Of a DNA stretch of 6,450 bases, positions 4,615 to 6,450 are shown piece by piece. A program made the translations under genes and the position numbers. Position 1 is the stretch's first letter. Every line of letters begins with the position of its first letter. Below the pieces are notes generated by a model. That model made no database searches, was not told the DNA's origin, and saw nothing but the letters and a program-made list of their open reading frames with translations. Origin of the DNA: Candidatus Woesearchaeota archaeon. GTDB taxonomy: Archaea > Nanobdellota > Nanobdellia > Woesearchaeales > UBA11576. Location: positions 1-6,450 of the forward strand of contig JAHWIS010000143.1 in the NCBI GenBank assembly GCA_019322385.1. The letters are read 5' to 3'.

Positions 4615-6450
4615 ATGACACAAATCAACAAGATTGTGATGCATGGCTTCAAGAGCTTTGCAAAAAGGACAGAGATGGTGTTCGGGCCAGACTTCAACTG
4701 CGTGCTCGGGCCCAATGGTAGCGGCAAGTCCAATATACTTGACGCGCTGTGCTTTGTGCTTGGCAAGTCATCTGCAAAATCAATGCGAGCAGAGAAGAGC
4801 TCTAACCTGATATACAATGGAGGCAAGTCACGCAAGGCTGCGCCATCAGCAGAGGTCTCGATCTATTTTGACAATGCAAAAAGAACATTCCCTACAGAAT
4901 CAAAAGAAGTGAAGATAACACGGATCGTGAAGAAGAGCGGACAGGGAGTGTACAAGATAAATGACGAGACCAGGACACGGGCGCAGATACTTGAACTGCT
5001 CGGGCTTGCAAAGATAGACCCTGACGGTTACAATATAATCCTGCAAGGAGATATTGTCAAGCTCATCGACATGACGCCCACAGAAAGAAGGCAGATCATA
5101 GAAGAGATAGCAGGAATATCAGTGTATGAAGACAAGAAACAGAAGGCAGTCAATGAGCTTGATAGGGTCGGGGGCAGGCTCAAGGAAGCAGAGATAGTGC
5201 TGACAGAACGAGAGGTGTATCTCAAGGAACTCAGGAAGGAAAGGGACCAGGCACGAAAATACAAGGAGCTTGACTCACGCATAACAGTCAATAAAGCTAC
5301 GTCTTTGCACAGGCAGATACAGAAGAAAGAGGCAGAAAAGGAAGAGCTCGACGAAAGGGTGCAGAAGCATGATGCGACGCTCGGAAAGACAAACAAGCAG
5401 GCGGAAGAGCTGCGGAAACATATAGCAGAGCTGAAGAAACAGATCAATGATATCAACCAGGAGATAGAGCAGAAAGGAGAAAAGGAACAGCTCGAGCTGC
5501 ACAAGGAAGTCGAGAAGCTCAAGGTCGAATTGGCGACTTCGAAAGCGCGCATGGAGACATGCAAAGATGAGATCGCAAAGATAAGGACGCGCAAAGACAA
5601 CCTCAATGAGAACCTCAAGGAAGTCGAGGAGAAGATAAAAGAGCTCACATCCGACAAGAAAGAGTTCGAGAAGCAGATAGACCAGAAGAAAAAGGAAGAG
5701 AAAGAGATCAATGCACGGCTTGAGCAGTTCAGGCAGAAGAACAAGCTCGAGGATGCAGAGAACATCGACAAGGAGATAGACGAGCTCGACAAGAATGCAG
5801 AGGAGCTGCAGAAACAGATAACAGAACAGAGGCAGCAGCAGCAGGAGCTTCTGCGCGAGAAAGACAAGGCAGAGTTCCAGATACAGGCAATAGACGAGAA
5901 GATAGAGAAGGTAATGTCTATAGAGAAAGAGAACAAGGAACAGATACAGATACTCAAGCAGAATAAGACAGAATTCAAGAAGGCGTCCATGGAACTGAGC
6001 CAGCTGCAGGCAGAAGAGAGCAAGATGGCTGCAGAGATCGGCGATGCGAGGAGAAGGACGCTCGAGGCTCATGAAGAACTGTCAAAACTCAATGCGCGTC
6101 AGGCGCAGATACAGGAAAAGCTCGGGGCGAACATCGCAGTCAAAAGGATACTCGAACAGAAGAGCAAGTTCAAGGGAGTACATGGCACAGTGTCTGAGCT
6201 GGGCGAGGTCAATTCCAATTACGCGCTTGCGCTCGAGGTGGCTGCAGGGCCAAAGATAAAGAGCATTGTTGTAGATAATGACAGGGTTGCGGCGCAGTGC
6301 ATCTCTTATCTCAAAAAGAACCGGCTGGGGATCGCCACTTTCTTACCTATAAACAAGATAAGGGCAAAGCCAGAAAAGCCCAACATACCAGGTCTTTTGA
6401 AGCAGCAGGGAGTACATGGCAGGGCGACAGACCTGATAAATTATGATTCC
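4615..6450 (+). CDS. smc: Chromosome segregation protein SMC, N-terminal half (3' end outside window)
   Basis: The frame from ATG 4615 is open for 612 codons to the right edge, about half of a normal SMC of roughly 1,150-1,200 aa. The head N-lobe comes first, starting INKIVMHGFKSF, with Walker A GPNGSGKSN (32-40), an R-loop region near KSMRAEKSSNLIYNGG (56-70) and the Q-loop ILQGD (142-146, Gln144). TPTERRQIIEEIAGI (154-168) follows, as in other SMCs. Residues about 170-505 are heptad-rich, Lys/Glu/Gln-dense coiled coil, including a short glutamine run (407-410). The hinge begins near 515 with KFKGVHGTVSELGEV and continues through IVVDNDRVAAQCISYL. The second coil, C-motif, Walker B and D-loop lie beyond the window. 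SMC dimers bind and extrude DNA with kleisin partners (ScpA/ScpB), which are not seen here. An in-frame TAA at 4600 leaves this ATG as the only plausible start, and it has little Shine-Dalgarno of its own. Confidence 0.97.
   Translation, partial: MTQINKIVMHGFKSFAKRTEMVFGPDFNCVLGPNGSGKSNILDALCFVLGKSSAKSMRAEKSSNLIYNGGKSRKAAPSAEVSIYFDNAKRTFPTESKEVKITRIVKKSGQGVYKINDETRTRAQILELLGLAKIDPDGYNIILQGDIVKLIDMTPTERRQIIEEIAGISVYEDKKQKAVNELDRVGGRLKEAEIVLTEREVYLKELRKERDQARKYKELDSRITVNKATSLHRQIQKKEAEKEELDERVQKHDATLGKTNKQAEELRKHIAELKKQINDINQEIEQKGEKEQLELHKEVEKLKVELATSKARMETCKDEIAKIRTRKDNLNENLKEVEEKIKELTSDKKEFEKQIDQKKKEEKEINARLEQFRQKNKLEDAENIDKEIDELDKNAEELQKQITEQRQQQQELLREKDKAEFQIQAIDEKIEKVMSIEKENKEQIQILKQNKTEFKKASMELSQLQAEESKMAAEIGDARRRTLEAHEELSKLNARQAQIQEKLGANIAVKRILEQKSKFKGVHGTVSELGEVNSNYALALEVAAGPKIKSIVVDNDRVAAQCISYLKKNRLGIATFLPINKIRAKPEKPNIPGLLKQQGVHGRATDLINYDS

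Noticed and set aside
4140..4835. Plus-strand frames at 4140-4518 and a minus-strand frame at 4530-4835
   Set aside because: They are shadows of the transporter gene and of the smc head. The minus-strand frame crosses the smc Walker A region and has no recognisable domain.
5028..6072. Two long minus-strand frames (331 and 265 codons), Ser/Cys-rich and Leu-rich
   Set aside because: They are antisense to the SMC coiled coil. Lys/Glu/Gln codons on the plus strand leave few stops on the other strand, and the predicted proteins are low complexity.
1..6450. tRNA or rRNA genes, CRISPR arrays, insertion sequences
   Set aside because: I saw no regularly spaced repeats, no transposase-like frame, no terminal inverted repeats flanking a gene and no tRNA-like cloverleaf.

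Overview
The window looks archaeal. Three small genes encode proteins with N-terminal class III (archaeal type IV pilin-like) signal peptides of the form K-A-Q-V-x-x-E. The spaces between genes carry AT-rich TATA-like boxes about 25 bases upstream of starts instead of bacterial -35/-10 pairs. The RNase HII and SMC proteins also read as archaeal-type. A DPANN-like lineage (for example Woesearchaeales) would fit the pilin-like operon, but that is recollection and not something the window proves.

Layout. (1) Bases 1-2910, minus strand: a tight four-gene operon read right to left, with proteins of 142, 131 and 164 aa and a fourth of at least 537 aa that runs off the left edge. The junctions are a 20-base overlap, a 1-base gap and a 4-base ATGA overlap. 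All four proteins have one N-terminal hydrophobic helix followed by a predicted extracellular part, and the last two are rich in N-glycosylation sequons. The most likely reading is a set of pilin-like subunits, three small and one large, for a surface filament or its tip. No prepilin peptidase, secretion ATPase or platform protein lies in the window. (2) Bases 2911-3025: a divergent promoter region. (3) Bases 3026-3679, plus: RNase HII (rnhB), complete with its acidic active-site residues. (4) Bases 3681-4385, minus: a VUT/YhhQ-family queuosine-precursor transporter, convergent with rnhB and one base away from it. In an archaeon it would most plausibly import a 7-deazaguanine for archaeosine in tRNA. 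(5) Bases 4386-4614: a second divergent promoter region, with a possible 16-codon leader ORF in front of smc. (6) Bases 4615-6450, plus: the N-terminal half of SMC (head N-lobe, first coiled coil, most of the hinge), cut by the right edge.

The two longest genes, at 1-1613 minus and 4615-6450 plus, are both open at a window edge and were read by hand. The housekeeping genes (rnhB, transporter, smc) are ordinary. The less described part is the pilin-like operon with its large glycosylatable last member.
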